Below, one piece after another: positions 26,722 through 35,809 of a stretch of DNA of 64,000 bases. The position numbers and the translations under genes are program-made. Numbering within the stretch: position 1 is the stretch's first letter; the number at the start of each line of letters is the position of its first letter. The stretch comes from Paenibacillus whitsoniae (GTDB lineage: Bacteria > Bacillota > Bacilli > Paenibacillales > NBRC-103111), in NCBI RefSeq assembly GCF_003955665.1, contig NZ_RXHU01000012.1, positions 1 through 64,000 on the forward strand. The letters are read 5' to 3'. Under the pieces are notes generated by a model, which had not been told where the DNA came from, searched no databases, and saw only the letters and a list, made by a program, of their open reading frames with translations.

Positions 26722-27885
26722 TCAATATTGTCCCTCGCCCCTCTTCAGCCTCAACATGCCGGAGTGAACGATATGAACGTTCACCTGAATGTCGCCAAGT
26801 TCAAAATCGGACAAGGCTTTGGTGCCCTTATTGGTCAGCCGCGCCCAGTCTGGGAAGCGATCGTGATACAGCACATGCTCAAAGGAATAAACATCGGCAT
26901 CTATTTTGCGACCTTCTGAAAATGTGTAGCGTATATCTTTCTTGATTTCCTCCTCAATGAGCTTGGTAAGTTCAGGTTCCGGGACATATTTCAGCACTTC
27001 AGCCACAATCGCTTTGCCCTTCAATTGCACATCAAAATAGACTTGATTCTCGGTGAACCGCGGCTTTACGCTGGCTCTGGGCTTTTCAATTCGAATGACC
27101 CCAACAGCTTTGCCATTTTGATGAACGGGAAGCGTTGTACGTACCGTTTCGTTGTTCATCCAGCGCAATCCAACAAGCCGATCGAAGCTGAGTACAGCAA
27201 AGTGCGGCATCTTCGTCAGCGCAACAATCCCTTCGACACGGAGCTTAGGATCTTCTTTTTTATTCTCATACCAAGTAGTTCGATCGACACCCAGCATTGG
27301 AATATTAACCGTATTCCCAGGCTCGCGCAATTGACTGCTTACCTTGTAAAGCCGAAGCGGTGCCACCATGGAATGTTGTCTGTAATTTTCTTCCGGCTGC
27401 ATGAGAATGGAATTCATAGGCGATACATCAAAGAAGGGAATAATATTCAACAGGTCTAGAATCGGTTCATTCGTTGTGTAAATCCACTGGGTGTAACGCG
27501 TTTCATTGAACCGAATAGAACCGTCCGTGAAACGAAGCCCTGCCTTTTCAATAGCCGACTGGCTGAATAAATAGGCGCCGACATGCCCCCAAAATACTCG
27601 TTGCTGTGCGGTTCTGTATAAATTGTTGTACGCAGCGCTGACCGTTTCGCCGGCTCCCTTGCCCACCCATATTTTGGGGGCCTGCGTGGTCTGACCTTCC
27701 TGCTTCGCAACGTTGGCGAAAGAAAGCATCTGCCCGTACACGATATATTGACCATCCTGATAATCAAAACCGATCGCCGTCATGTAATTGACATCCTGAA
27801 TCGTCTTCATATCCCAGCAGCCAGTCAGCAGCAAAGGTAAGCATAGAACAATGAAGACGCCTTTACCCGCTATACGCCCCAGCAT
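26722..27885 (-). CDS. Ger(x)C family spore germination lipoprotein
   Basis: A 387-residue C subunit of a GerA-type germinant receptor. Signal peptide with lipobox LLLTGCWD (Cys about 23), the WD after the cysteine being the mark of the family. Three-domain GerC body with QDVNYMTAIGFDYQDG at the start. It would sit on the outer face of the spore inner membrane beside the A and B subunits. The start overlaps the GerA-type stop by one base. Confidence 0.95.
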   Translation of the reverse strand: MLGRIAGKGVFIVLCLPLLLTGCWDMKTIQDVNYMTAIGFDYQDGQYIVYGQMLSFANVAKQEGQTTQAPKIWVGKGAGETVSAAYNNLYRTAQQRVFWGHVGAYLFSQSAIEKAGLRFTDGSIRFNETRYTQWIYTTNEPILDLLNIIPFFDVSPMNSILMQPEENYRQHSMVAPLRLYKVSSQLREPGNTVNIPMLGVDRTTWYENKKEDPKLRVEGIVALTKMPHFAVLSFDRLVGLRWMNNETVRTTLPVHQNGKAVGVIRIEKPRASVKPRFTENQVYFDVQLKGKAIVAEVLKYVPEPELTKLIEEEIKKDIRYTFSEGRKIDADVYSFEHVLYHDRFPDWARLTNKGTKALSDFELGDIQVNVHIVHSGMLRLKRGEGQY

Positions 27886-29333
27886 TAGACATTCCCATCC
27901 GATCTCGTATCATCTTGCGGGTGCAGGTCTTTCGGCCTCCGCATCAATCTTTTCCACGGCAAAGCGAAGACAGATTTGAGAATTTCTCCACGGATTGGCG
28001 GCGATAATGGCGTTAAATACGGCACTCCGAACGATTCCAGCGTAGACATAAACAGCACAAGCCCCATGACGGAAAGCATAAAGCCATAAATGCCGAACAT
28101 CGTGGACGCCAGCAAAATAATGACGCGGATAATCGTAATTGTTCCGGATAAACTCTGATTCACCAACGTGTACATCGCTATCGTAGACAAGGATGTCACG
28201 ACGAGCGTTGTTGGTGAAGTCACACCCGAACGGATTGCCGCGTCTCCTACGATGAGTCCGCCTACCACCGTCACCGTTTGTCCAACGACTTTAGGCAGAC
28301 GCGCGCCCGCTTCCCTGAACAATTCAAAGAGCAACAGCATCACGATAAAGTCCATCGCGCCGGAAAGCGGGAGTCCAAGACGAGAGGAAGAAATCGTTGC
28401 CACCAGCTGGAAAGGAATCTGATCCAGGTTAAAGCTGGAAACGGCAATCCAGAATCCGGGCAAAAAGATCGCAATGAGCAAGCCGATCAGCCTTAGTACA
28501 CGCTCGAAAGCTACAAATGAAAAGGGGTTGTGAACGTCTTCCGGCGAATTCAGAAGGAACATGAGATTTACAGGCCCCATGAGCGCAATAGGAGAACCGT
28601 CAACAAGAAGCGCAAACCGGCCTCGAAGCAAGCAATCAGCTACATAATCAGGGCGTCCTGTCTCATCAATTAGCGGAAAAAACGAATGAATGTTGCCAGA
28701 CAACGGCTCCATCAAATGCATACTGGAAATGACCGCATCGACATCAATGGATTGCAAGCGGTCTTTGACCTCTAGCAGCAGCTCCGGGTTGATGACATCG
28801 CCCAGATACAGCAGGGCTACGACCGTATTGCTCCGACGCCCAAGCGCGATTTTCTCGCAGCACATGCTGTGGGTCAGCAGGCGTTTGCGAACCAGCGCAA
28901 TATTGGTTACCACATTTTCCGTAAACCCGTCGCGCGGCCCCTTGATGGACGTCTCCATGCTGGATTCTTCCGGCTGTCGATTCGGTGGAGCTGCAATGTC
29001 CAAAGCAAATACTTCTTCGCTTTCTTCAAAAAAGAGGACGACGAATCCGCTATATACCAACGTTCCCATACGCTCCATCAAGTTCTTCCCGGTAAGCCTC
29101 TGAAGTTGAATCAAGGAACTCACGTCCAATTGCTCGGAGGGCGCATCGTTCGTTCCCTTCATCAAGCTGTGTAGCTTGGGCAGCACCAGGGAATCAATAC
29201 GCTCAAGCTGCACCATGCCGTCGCAGTAGAGTAACAAGACACGCCGCTCCGGCTTCTCCGCGGTTATGGGATACGACCGGATAATGACATCCTCCGAAAG
29301 CTCAAACCAATATCGAATGTCCGCCTCATTCAT
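27885..29333 (-). CDS. GerA family spore germination protein
   Basis: A 482-residue A subunit of the germinant receptor. N-terminal soluble domain (1-260) with LLYCDGMVQLERIDSLVLPKL and the RSNTVVALLYLGDVINPELL block, then a membrane domain with GRFALLVDGSPIALMGPVNL and five segments. The ATG at 29333 lies 7 bases after AAGGAGGAG and overlaps the GerB-type stop as ATGA; the upstream extension to 29441 runs back into that gene and is rejected. Confidence 0.95.
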   Translation of the reverse strand: MNEADIRYWFELSEDVIIRSYPITAEKPERRVLLLYCDGMVQLERIDSLVLPKLHSLMKGTNDAPSEQLDVSSLIQLQRLTGKNLMERMGTLVYSGFVVLFFEESEEVFALDIAAPPNRQPEESSMETSIKGPRDGFTENVVTNIALVRKRLLTHSMCCEKIALGRRSNTVVALLYLGDVINPELLLEVKDRLQSIDVDAVISSMHLMEPLSGNIHSFFPLIDETGRPDYVADCLLRGRFALLVDGSPIALMGPVNLMFLLNSPEDVHNPFSFVAFERVLRLIGLLIAIFLPGFWIAVSSFNLDQIPFQLVATISSSRLGLPLSGAMDFIVMLLLFELFREAGARLPKVVGQTVTVVGGLIVGDAAIRSGVTSPTTLVVTSLSTIAMYTLVNQSLSGTITIIRVIILLASTMFGIYGFMLSVMGLVLFMSTLESFGVPYLTPLSPPIRGEILKSVFALPWKRLMRRPKDLHPQDDTRSDGNV

Positions 29334-30424
29334 CCAGGCTCCTCCTTCCTTTTTCCGGGCAAGAATGTGACCACCAGCATATACATCATGACCGCCATCC
29401 CCGCAATGAACATGGAAGGGTAGTACAACTCCTGTATCCAACTAATCATGGTATTGTCAGAGATAGGCACCATGCTATCAATCACAAGAGAGACCGCGAT
29501 CGCCAGCAACAGGATCGTACGCGTTCTTTTACGGCCCACTTCCCAGATGTCTATCATAAGAAACATCAATGCAGAGGTTCGTATACATGCCCCCGAAATC
29601 CATTGAAAGATGGACAAAAAGTCAAGGTGCGAGATGTACTTTCCTATCGTAACCATTCGCCACTGTTCAAATGCGGGGTATCGCAGATCCGCAGCTTCAA
29701 AGGGCCCGAAAATCGCAATGGCTCCCGTCAGCGGCCCGATCGTTAAGCCCAGAATACAGACAGAAATGATGAGAAGCGCCCGCAGACTAATCCGGGTACT
29801 GGCATGATGCTGCAGAAAGATGAGTACGAGCATTTCAAAGGAGGCGCCGCAGGTTAAGTACATACTGGTGAGCGCAGGACGATAGCCGTGCGTAAAGAGC
29901 GGAGTTAACAGCGAATAATCCTTATACTGAAAGTTCGCCCCCATGACAAAATAACCAAGTATGACGACGAGTGGCAGTAAAATGCCCGTTGAGATGGCAA
30001 TTGCGCGAAGTCCCACTCTCGCCGCAAAGAAGCAGAACAGCATAAAAGCCGAACTGATCATGAACATCGGCGTGTTGGGCAAATAAGTCGTTTTCGTCCA
30101 AACCATAACATCCCGCAGCGAAACGCTTGCGTGTATATATGCAATCAGGCAGATAGCAACACGAAGAGGCGTCGTGAGGAGGCGGTTATTAAACTTTTCC
30201 CTCATCCAGATGAGAAAATGCTGCTGCTGTGTACGCTTAACGAGCACGTATACGAGACTCGCATAAATCAGGATTGGAACCAGGGCGGCCGCAGCCCCAA
30301 TCCAGGCATCGCGTTTGCCAAATTGCAGCAGCACCGGAATCAGCAGCACGTGATTCGTAATTGCAATCGAAATGATAAAGATGCAATAGAGCTGAAAGGC
30401 AGTTATTTTCTTGGCAGCAAACAT
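29330..30424 (-). CDS. GerB family spore germination permease
   Basis: A 364-residue, ten-segment membrane protein of the GerAB/amino-acid-permease family, the ligand-recognising subunit of germinant receptors. The start KITAFQLYCIFIISIAITNHVLLIPVL is family-typical. First gene of the operon, giving the order B-A-C rather than the A-B-C of B. subtilis gerA. ATG at 30424 is used with GAGGGG about 11 bases upstream. A sporulation (sigma-G-like) promoter is expected upstream but was not assigned. Confidence 0.92.
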   Translation of the reverse strand: MFAAKKITAFQLYCIFIISIAITNHVLLIPVLLQFGKRDAWIGAAAALVPILIYASLVYVLVKRTQQQHFLIWMREKFNNRLLTTPLRVAICLIAYIHASVSLRDVMVWTKTTYLPNTPMFMISSAFMLFCFFAARVGLRAIAISTGILLPLVVILGYFVMGANFQYKDYSLLTPLFTHGYRPALTSMYLTCGASFEMLVLIFLQHHASTRISLRALLIISVCILGLTIGPLTGAIAIFGPFEAADLRYPAFEQWRMVTIGKYISHLDFLSIFQWISGACIRTSALMFLMIDIWEVGRKRTRTILLLAIAVSLVIDSMVPISDNTMISWIQELYYPSMFIAGMAVMMYMLVVTFLPGKRKEEPG

Positions 30425-30523
30425 AGGCTCGTATCCCCTCATGGATCTGCAAGCAAGTATGAATAGCAAGACAACGGTACTGTTAACGTGCGCGATTCAT
30501 TGGTAAATTATGCGTGAAACGGC

Positions 30524-30560
30524 AAAAAACCCCCTGTTCCATAGGAATGGAACCAGGGGG
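30524..30560 (-). terminator. Terminator after the YjcZ-like gene
   Basis: Minus strand: CCCCCTGGTTCCAT, four-base loop, ATGGAACAGGGGG, then TTTTTT. Strong stem directly after the small gene. Confidence 0.9.
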
Positions 30561-30571
30561 CCTGCAGCTCA

Positions 30572-30658
30572 CTACACGGTGTAGAACGTAGCCAAAATAA
30601 TAACGAGCAAGATGTAAAGCACCAGTACGATCGCTGCACTGTTGTAGCCTTGCGACAT
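30572..30658 (-). CDS. YjcZ-like small sporulation membrane peptide
   Basis: A 28-residue peptide reading MSQGYNSAAIVLVLYILL, then VIILATFYTV. It has the YjcZ-family form: short polar start with a GY pair followed by one hydrophobic segment. YjcZ-like peptides are conserved in spore formers and tied to sporulation; their job is unknown. GGAGG lies 7 bases before the ATG and a strong terminator follows, so it is a single-gene unit between the germination operon and helD. Confidence 0.8.
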   Translation of the reverse strand: MSQGYNSAAIVLVLYILLVIILATFYTV

Positions 30659-30745
30659 GGAGATTCCTCCCTTCCGTCTGCTTGACATTGATTCTTATCT
30701 CGTCATAGCATATGTCCGGCAGATCGGTCCGGTATGGACGAATGT

Positions 30746-33025
30746 CTAGCTGCCTGCAAGAAAAGGAGAAAGCTCGCCTAGATAAAAAATATCCAACTCA
30801 TGCAGCGGCCGCGTGCACGCCGTGTAGAGCAGCTTGCGCTCGCGGGCCTCGGCGTAGACGGCAGCGCCCGCGTTGTACAGAATGACCGCGTCGAACTCGA
30901 GCCCTTTGGCGAGATACGCGGGCAAAATCATCACCCCTGCCTCGTAGTGCAGGGTGTCTTTGTTGATCCGCGCGAGGCTTGGCAGCAGCGGCTTCAAAGC
31001 CGCGTGCGCGCGCGCCGTCTCGCGCTCGGTCTTGCAGATGACGGCGACGGAGCCTGCGCCGCCGTCAAGCCGAGCCTGCACCGCCGCCGCGATGCGGCGG
31101 TGCAGCTCGTCCTCGTCCGCCGCCTGCGTCAGGCGCGGCGGCGGGCCGCTGCGGGCGAACGGTTCCACCGGTTCGCCGCCAGGCAAAATCGCCGACGCGA
31201 ACTCGGTGATCTCCCGCGTCGAGCGGTAACTCTTGACGAGACGGATCGTCGTCGTCTCGGCTTCCTGCATCAGCTCGCTGATCGAGCTGAACGCGCCCGT
31301 GTCACCGGCATTCGCATGCGCGAAAATGCCCTGGTTCCAGTCCCCGAGCAGCGTAAAGCGCGCGCGGGGGAACAGCTTGCGCAGGTACGCGTAGTGGAAC
31401 GGCGAGTAGTCCTGCGCCTCGTCCACGAGGCAATACCGGATCGTGCCGACGCGCAGCTGCCCTTCGACGAGCCCCTTGAGATACACAAGGGGCGTAGCGT
31501 CTTCGTAGCGCAGGATGCCCTGCTCCAGCGCCTCCCCGGTGTAGGCCGCGAGGGCCGGCCAGGCGGCGGGCAGCGTTTCGCCCAGCTGGCGGCTGATCTG
31601 CGGCAGCAGTTCTTGGCTCGCGAACATGCTTTTGTATAAGCTGAGCACGTCGACAAAAGCCAGTTTCTGCGCCCGTTCCTTGAGCGGTGCAATCGCCCGG
31701 TGCGCTCTCGCGCGGGCCATTTTCTTCAGCTCCGGCTCCGCGCCCATATACTTCGGCTCCCGCATCAGCTTGCGGAAGAAACGCTTCTCCGCATCGGCCT
31801 GCACTTGGTCGAGCCGCTCCAACACCCACTCGGACAGCTGCTCCATCCGCTCGCCGAGCGCGAGGATCGACGCCTTGCCGTAGAAGCGCTCGCTCAGTTC
31901 CGCTCCGGTAATCAGCACCTTGCTTCCCACCGCAAAATCCACAAACGCCAACCCGCTTGTCTTGAGCTGCTCGCCGTACGCTTCCATGATGTGCAGGAAC
32001 GCTTCGGACGTTTTGTAGCGGATGCTCTGCATGCGCATCTCGTAAGCCGGGTCGCCAGTCGTTCCCGTTAAGATGAACTCAAGCTGGTCATAGGGATCTT
32101 CGAGCTGCAGCCCGAGATCCGACAGTTTGAACGTGAGGTAGTCCTGGAATGTCGTCTGCTGCATCGTCGCCTCGCCCAGCTCCGGCAGCACGCGGGACAC
32201 ATAATCGCTGAACAGCGAGTTCGGCGAAAAGAGAATCATGTTGTCCGCGCTGAGCGTCGTGCGGTACTTGTACAAGAGGTAGGCGATGCGCTGGAGCGCG
32301 ACGGACGTCTTGCCGCTGCCGGCCGCGCCCTGCACGACCAGCACCTTGTGCTGATCGTCGCGGATGATCTGATTCTGCTCGCGCTGAATCGTCGTCACGA
32401 TGGAGCTCATCTTCTCGTCGGCACTGCGGCTCAGCATGCGCTGCAGCATCTCGTCGCCGATCGAGAGCCCCGTGTCGAACACGTCCTGCAGCTCGCCGTA
32501 CTTAATGATGTACTGCCGCTTCAGCTCCAGCTCGCCGCTGACATCCATCTCCGGTGTGCGGTACGTCGCCGGGCCGAGCGGATAATCATAAAACAGCGCA
32601 GCGATCGGCGCGCGCCAGTCGTAGACGAGCATCTCATCCGTCTTCGGATCAATAAAAGACGTGAGCCCGATGTAGATTTCCTCGCGGGCCTGCTCCCCTA
32701 GCTCCTTGAAATCAATTCGGGCAAAATATGGCGCATCCACGACGCGCAGCAGCTTGTACAGCGCGTCCTGGGCAACCTGAAAGCTGCGCTTCTGACCCTG
32801 CAGAACGTGCTCCTGCTGGGCCATGCTCGCCGCCGTCTCGATAATGTCGTCGGCGTTGTCCGCATTGACGGAGATGTCGTCCCAGAAGCTGCGGCCGATC
32901 TCCGTCACTTCGCTCCTGCGCTCGTCCACCGTCTCCCGCAGTTCTGCAATGCGCTCTTTCATGCGGGATCTGACACTCTGCACCCGCTTCGTTTCCTGTT
33001 CCCGCTCCTGCGCGTCTATCGCCAT
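30746..33025 (-). CDS. helD: HelD-like superfamily 1 helicase, RNA polymerase recycling factor
   Basis: A 759-residue UvrD/Rep-family ATPase close in length and layout to B. subtilis HelD, which removes stalled RNA polymerase from DNA. The N-terminal 80 residues are a charged coiled coil that in HelD enters the polymerase secondary channel. Walker A is QGAAGSGKTSVALQRIAYLLY (about 227), helicase motif II is VDEAQDYSPFHY, and motif IV/V segments include LVKSYRSTREITEF and KGLEFDAVILYNA. The ATG at 33025 has AGGGG about 10 bases upstream and is preferred to the GTG at 33034. It starts 15 bases after the ABC ATPase gene. Confidence 0.9.
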   Translation of the reverse strand: MAIDAQEREQETKRVQSVRSRMKERIAELRETVDERRSEVTEIGRSFWDDISVNADNADDIIETAASMAQQEHVLQGQKRSFQVAQDALYKLLRVVDAPYFARIDFKELGEQAREEIYIGLTSFIDPKTDEMLVYDWRAPIAALFYDYPLGPATYRTPEMDVSGELELKRQYIIKYGELQDVFDTGLSIGDEMLQRMLSRSADEKMSSIVTTIQREQNQIIRDDQHKVLVVQGAAGSGKTSVALQRIAYLLYKYRTTLSADNMILFSPNSLFSDYVSRVLPELGEATMQQTTFQDYLTFKLSDLGLQLEDPYDQLEFILTGTTGDPAYEMRMQSIRYKTSEAFLHIMEAYGEQLKTSGLAFVDFAVGSKVLITGAELSERFYGKASILALGERMEQLSEWVLERLDQVQADAEKRFFRKLMREPKYMGAEPELKKMARARAHRAIAPLKERAQKLAFVDVLSLYKSMFASQELLPQISRQLGETLPAAWPALAAYTGEALEQGILRYEDATPLVYLKGLVEGQLRVGTIRYCLVDEAQDYSPFHYAYLRKLFPRARFTLLGDWNQGIFAHANAGDTGAFSSISELMQEAETTTIRLVKSYRSTREITEFASAILPGGEPVEPFARSGPPPRLTQAADEDELHRRIAAAVQARLDGGAGSVAVICKTERETARAHAALKPLLPSLARINKDTLHYEAGVMILPAYLAKGLEFDAVILYNAGAAVYAEARERKLLYTACTRPLHELDIFYLGELSPFLAGS

Positions 33026-33040
33026 TCGGGACACCCCTCT

Positions 33041-34012
33041 CTACTGATATAAGCTTTGGATCACTTCTTCAAAATCGGGTTCTTCCATATGTACGTCCTC
33101 CATATCGCCCCAAGCGCTCAGCTCGCGCAGCACCTCCATGGCCTTCAGCGACTGGCGGTTGCAGGAGATCGTTAGACAATCCTCTTCTTGTTCCATGATC
33201 TGAAAAGGCAGCTCCCACTGTGCCGGCACTTGTACGCGGCCGCGATAGGTCACTTTCATTACCGTCGGGAGCCCGATTCGTTCCCGCAGACTGCCGATCG
33301 AGCCGTCGTAGCTGATCTGTCCGTGATTGATGACAATGACGCGCTCGCAGAGCTGCTCAATGTCGTCCATGTCGTGCGTCGTCAGCAGGATTGTCTTGCG
33401 AAACTCTTTGTTCAGCGTGTGCAGGAATCCTCGAATGCTGCGCTTCGCCACCACGTCGAGCCCGATCGTCGGCTCATCGAGGAACAAAATATCCGGGTCG
33501 TGCAGCATCGACGCCGCCAGATCCGCCCGCATCCGCTGCCCGAGGGACAGCTTGCGCACTGGCATCTCGAGCAGCTCCTTCAGGTTCAGCAGCTCGGTCA
33601 ACTCACCCAGCCGCCGCTGCGCGACGGCGCTGTCGATCCGATACATCGCGATCAGGATTTCGTAGGAATCCTTCACCGGCAAGTCCCACCACAGCTGACT
33701 GCGCTGGCCGAACACGACGCCGAGCTGCCGGACCACGCGCCTGCGGTGCTTCTGCGGGCTGTATCCATGGATGAGCACCTCGCCCGCCGTCGGGTGCAGG
33801 ATGCCGGTCAGCATTTTGATCGTGGTCGATTTGCCTGCGCCATTAGGTCCAATATACCCGACGAACTCGCCGGTTTCAATCTCGAAGGAGATGTCCTTGA
33901 CCGCTTCTTTCTCCAGATAGGCTCGGGAAAGCAAGGTACGGAGCCCGCCGAACCGGCCTTCCTGCCGGACGGGGGTTTGAAAAGTTTTGCGTATATGCTT
34001 GACGGAAATCAT
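33041..34012 (-). CDS. ABC exporter ATP-binding protein (NatA/DrrA-like)
   Basis: A 323-residue ATPase. Walker A GPNGAGKSTTIKM, signature LSLGQRMRADLAASML, Walker B ILFLDEPTIGLD, plus a C-terminal extension of about 80 residues typical of this exporter group. The ATG at 34012 follows AAGGAGGATC, much better than the frame start at 34066. It follows two ABC-2 permeases and precedes helD. Confidence 0.93.
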   Translation of the reverse strand: MISVKHIRKTFQTPVRQEGRFGGLRTLLSRAYLEKEAVKDISFEIETGEFVGYIGPNGAGKSTTIKMLTGILHPTAGEVLIHGYSPQKHRRRVVRQLGVVFGQRSQLWWDLPVKDSYEILIAMYRIDSAVAQRRLGELTELLNLKELLEMPVRKLSLGQRMRADLAASMLHDPDILFLDEPTIGLDVVAKRSIRGFLHTLNKEFRKTILLTTHDMDDIEQLCERVIVINHGQISYDGSIGSLRERIGLPTVMKVTYRGRVQVPAQWELPFQIMEQEEDCLTISCNRQSLKAMEVLRELSAWGDMEDVHMEEPDFEEVIQSLYQ

Positions 34013-34069
34013 GCGCTTGATCCTCCTTATTATTGGTTGTCTATGCGATGCTGCGGTGTCTAGCAAGTG

Positions 34070-34861
34070 CTAACTGCCTGTGCTTTGATACCGCGACAGT
34101 CCCAGCTTCCATAGCTGCATAGCAAGGTAGAGGGACAGCGCTGCAACCAGGATGGAGCCGAGGAGGAACAGCAAGCCGCCGTCTTGCCTCAGAATGAATA
34201 AGGACGGGATGTAGTTCACGAAACCGACCGGAACCACCGCGAGAAAAGCTGTCTGCAGCCACTTCGGATACAGCGAAAGCGGGTATCTGGCCGCAGTTTG
34301 GGAGGCGTCTTCGGTCATGTTCTGGAGCGATTCGATGCGTGTCAGCCAGAAGCCGAGGGCTGATGTGGCAAGCCCGATCGCGAAGAGAATGACCGCGCCC
34401 GACAGGATAACCAGCACGGTGAGCGGCACGGCTTCCCAACCGATTTGCCCTTGCTGCATCAACGCTCGCATCGCGATGACGAGCAGAATGGTGCCTTGGC
34501 CGAGCTCGGCGAATAGGATTTTGGCATTTTGCGTCATGAGCGCCAGCAAGACCGGGATGGGCCGGATGATCAGGGCGTCGAGATCGCCGGAGACCAAATA
34601 TTTTTCCAAGTGATGAACATCCGAAGCCAGCGTCCGATAAATCGCACGAGAGAGCATCATAATACCGTACAAGTAGCACACTTCGTAAAGCGACCAGCCT
34701 TTGATCGAGCCGAATTTCATCATAACGAGCGCTACCATGAGAAACTCCGCCACATGCACGCAGGACGCCATTGCCATACTAAACAGGAAATTCATTTTAT
34801 ACTGCATGCGGCTGCGCATGCTCGCTCGGATTAGGAGCAGATAGAGCTTCATCGACATCAT
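34070..34861 (-). CDS. ABC-2 family transporter permease, subunit 2
   Basis: A 263-residue six-segment permease of the ABC2_membrane_6 type (MRSRMQYKMNFLFSMAMAS; HHLEKYLVSGDLDALIIRPIP is the conserved loop). Its start overlaps the other permease by 4 bases; GGAGGTG lies about 10 bases upstream. The two form the membrane part of an exporter with the downstream ATPase. Substrate not known. Confidence 0.87.
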   Translation of the reverse strand: MMSMKLYLLLIRASMRSRMQYKMNFLFSMAMASCVHVAEFLMVALVMMKFGSIKGWSLYEVCYLYGIMMLSRAIYRTLASDVHHLEKYLVSGDLDALIIRPIPVLLALMTQNAKILFAELGQGTILLVIAMRALMQQGQIGWEAVPLTVLVILSGAVILFAIGLATSALGFWLTRIESLQNMTEDASQTAARYPLSLYPKWLQTAFLAVVPVGFVNYIPSLFILRQDGGLLFLLGSILVAALSLYLAMQLWKLGLSRYQSTGS

Positions 34862-35634
34862 CCGCCCTGCACCTCCAGTTTATGGCGTACAAGCTGGGTC
34901 ATCCCGACACAGGCCAAGGTGAACACCGCTGCCCATAAGAGGGAGCCAAGGATAGCCGTCCCGTGTTCCATACCAAGGTAAATGCGCGTCGGGTGGTACA
35001 GCAGATACGGATACGGCGAGTACTGGCTAATCGCCCGGAGCCATGCGGGCAGCCATTCAACCGGGATAAAAAAGCCCGACAATAGCATGCTGAACGCATA
35101 ATTGACCCAGTAGAGCCAGCGGGATTCGGTTGTCCACAGCGCCATGGCACCGATTAAGTAATTCATGCAGATGGAAATATAAGCTGCGCAGAGAAGCGCA
35201 ATAGCCGCCCAGGCGTACATGCTGAGCTGTTTGGGAAGCTGTAAGTGGAAGATAAAGATGTAGAGGATGTAAATCGGAACGCTTTTCCATAGAAATTGGT
35301 AGGCAAGCTGCCCCCACTCCCGGTTCATCGCCTGATAGAACAGATGTACCGGCCGCATGAGATCGACCGCGATTTGTCCCGTTCGCACTGCCTGCTCGAG
35401 GCCGAGACCGTTGGTGCCGAACTGCGTGACCCATAGAATCGCTTGATTGCAAGCGATGTAGGCGATCATGCCTTGCGCGCCGTACTCGCCGAGCGAGGCA
35501 TCGCTGCCCAGCCCCGACCAGATGCTGGCGTAGATGTAGCCGAATACCATACTGACGAGATTATGAAGCAAATGAGAGCCTCGGTATTGCAGATTTCTTG
35601 CATACGCCTTGCGCGCTAATACCGCGAAAAGCAT
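34858..35634 (-). CDS. ABC-2 family transporter permease, subunit 1
   Basis: A 258-residue six-segment permease of the same type as its neighbour (LEQAVRTGQIAVDLMRPVHLFYQ is the matching loop). AGGAGGTGTACC precedes the ATG. First gene of the exporter operon, which may run on into helD. Confidence 0.87.
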   Translation of the reverse strand: MLFAVLARKAYARNLQYRGSHLLHNLVSMVFGYIYASIWSGLGSDASLGEYGAQGMIAYIACNQAILWVTQFGTNGLGLEQAVRTGQIAVDLMRPVHLFYQAMNREWGQLAYQFLWKSVPIYILYIFIFHLQLPKQLSMYAWAAIALLCAAYISICMNYLIGAMALWTTESRWLYWVNYAFSMLLSGFFIPVEWLPAWLRAISQYSPYPYLLYHPTRIYLGMEHGTAILGSLLWAAVFTLACVGMTQLVRHKLEVQGG

Positions 35635-35775
35635 GGTACACCTCCTGATTGAATGTGGTTTTCAGCCAGTTGTCGTGCAGTTGCCGCGTAGAGACGGAAG
35701 AATATAATACCAAAATTCTCCTGAAGGTGGCAAGGATTATTTTAGAGCGCATCCCAGCCCTCTCCTGAAAATAAC

Positions 35776-35806
35776 AAAGCCCCGCCCCTGTCAGGGAGCG
35801 GAGCTT
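35776..35806 (-). terminator. Terminator of the LTA-synthase-like gene
   Basis: Minus strand AAGCTCCGCTCCCTG, short loop, GGGGCGGGGCTTTG: a GC-rich stem overlapping the end of the gene, with a weak T tract. Confidence 0.6.
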
Positions 35807-35809
35807 CTT

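Noticed and set aside
29334-29441. N-terminal extension of the GerA-type protein
   Set aside because: It runs antiparallel in frame to the GerB-type coding end and bypasses a near-perfect AAGGAGG site at 29333.
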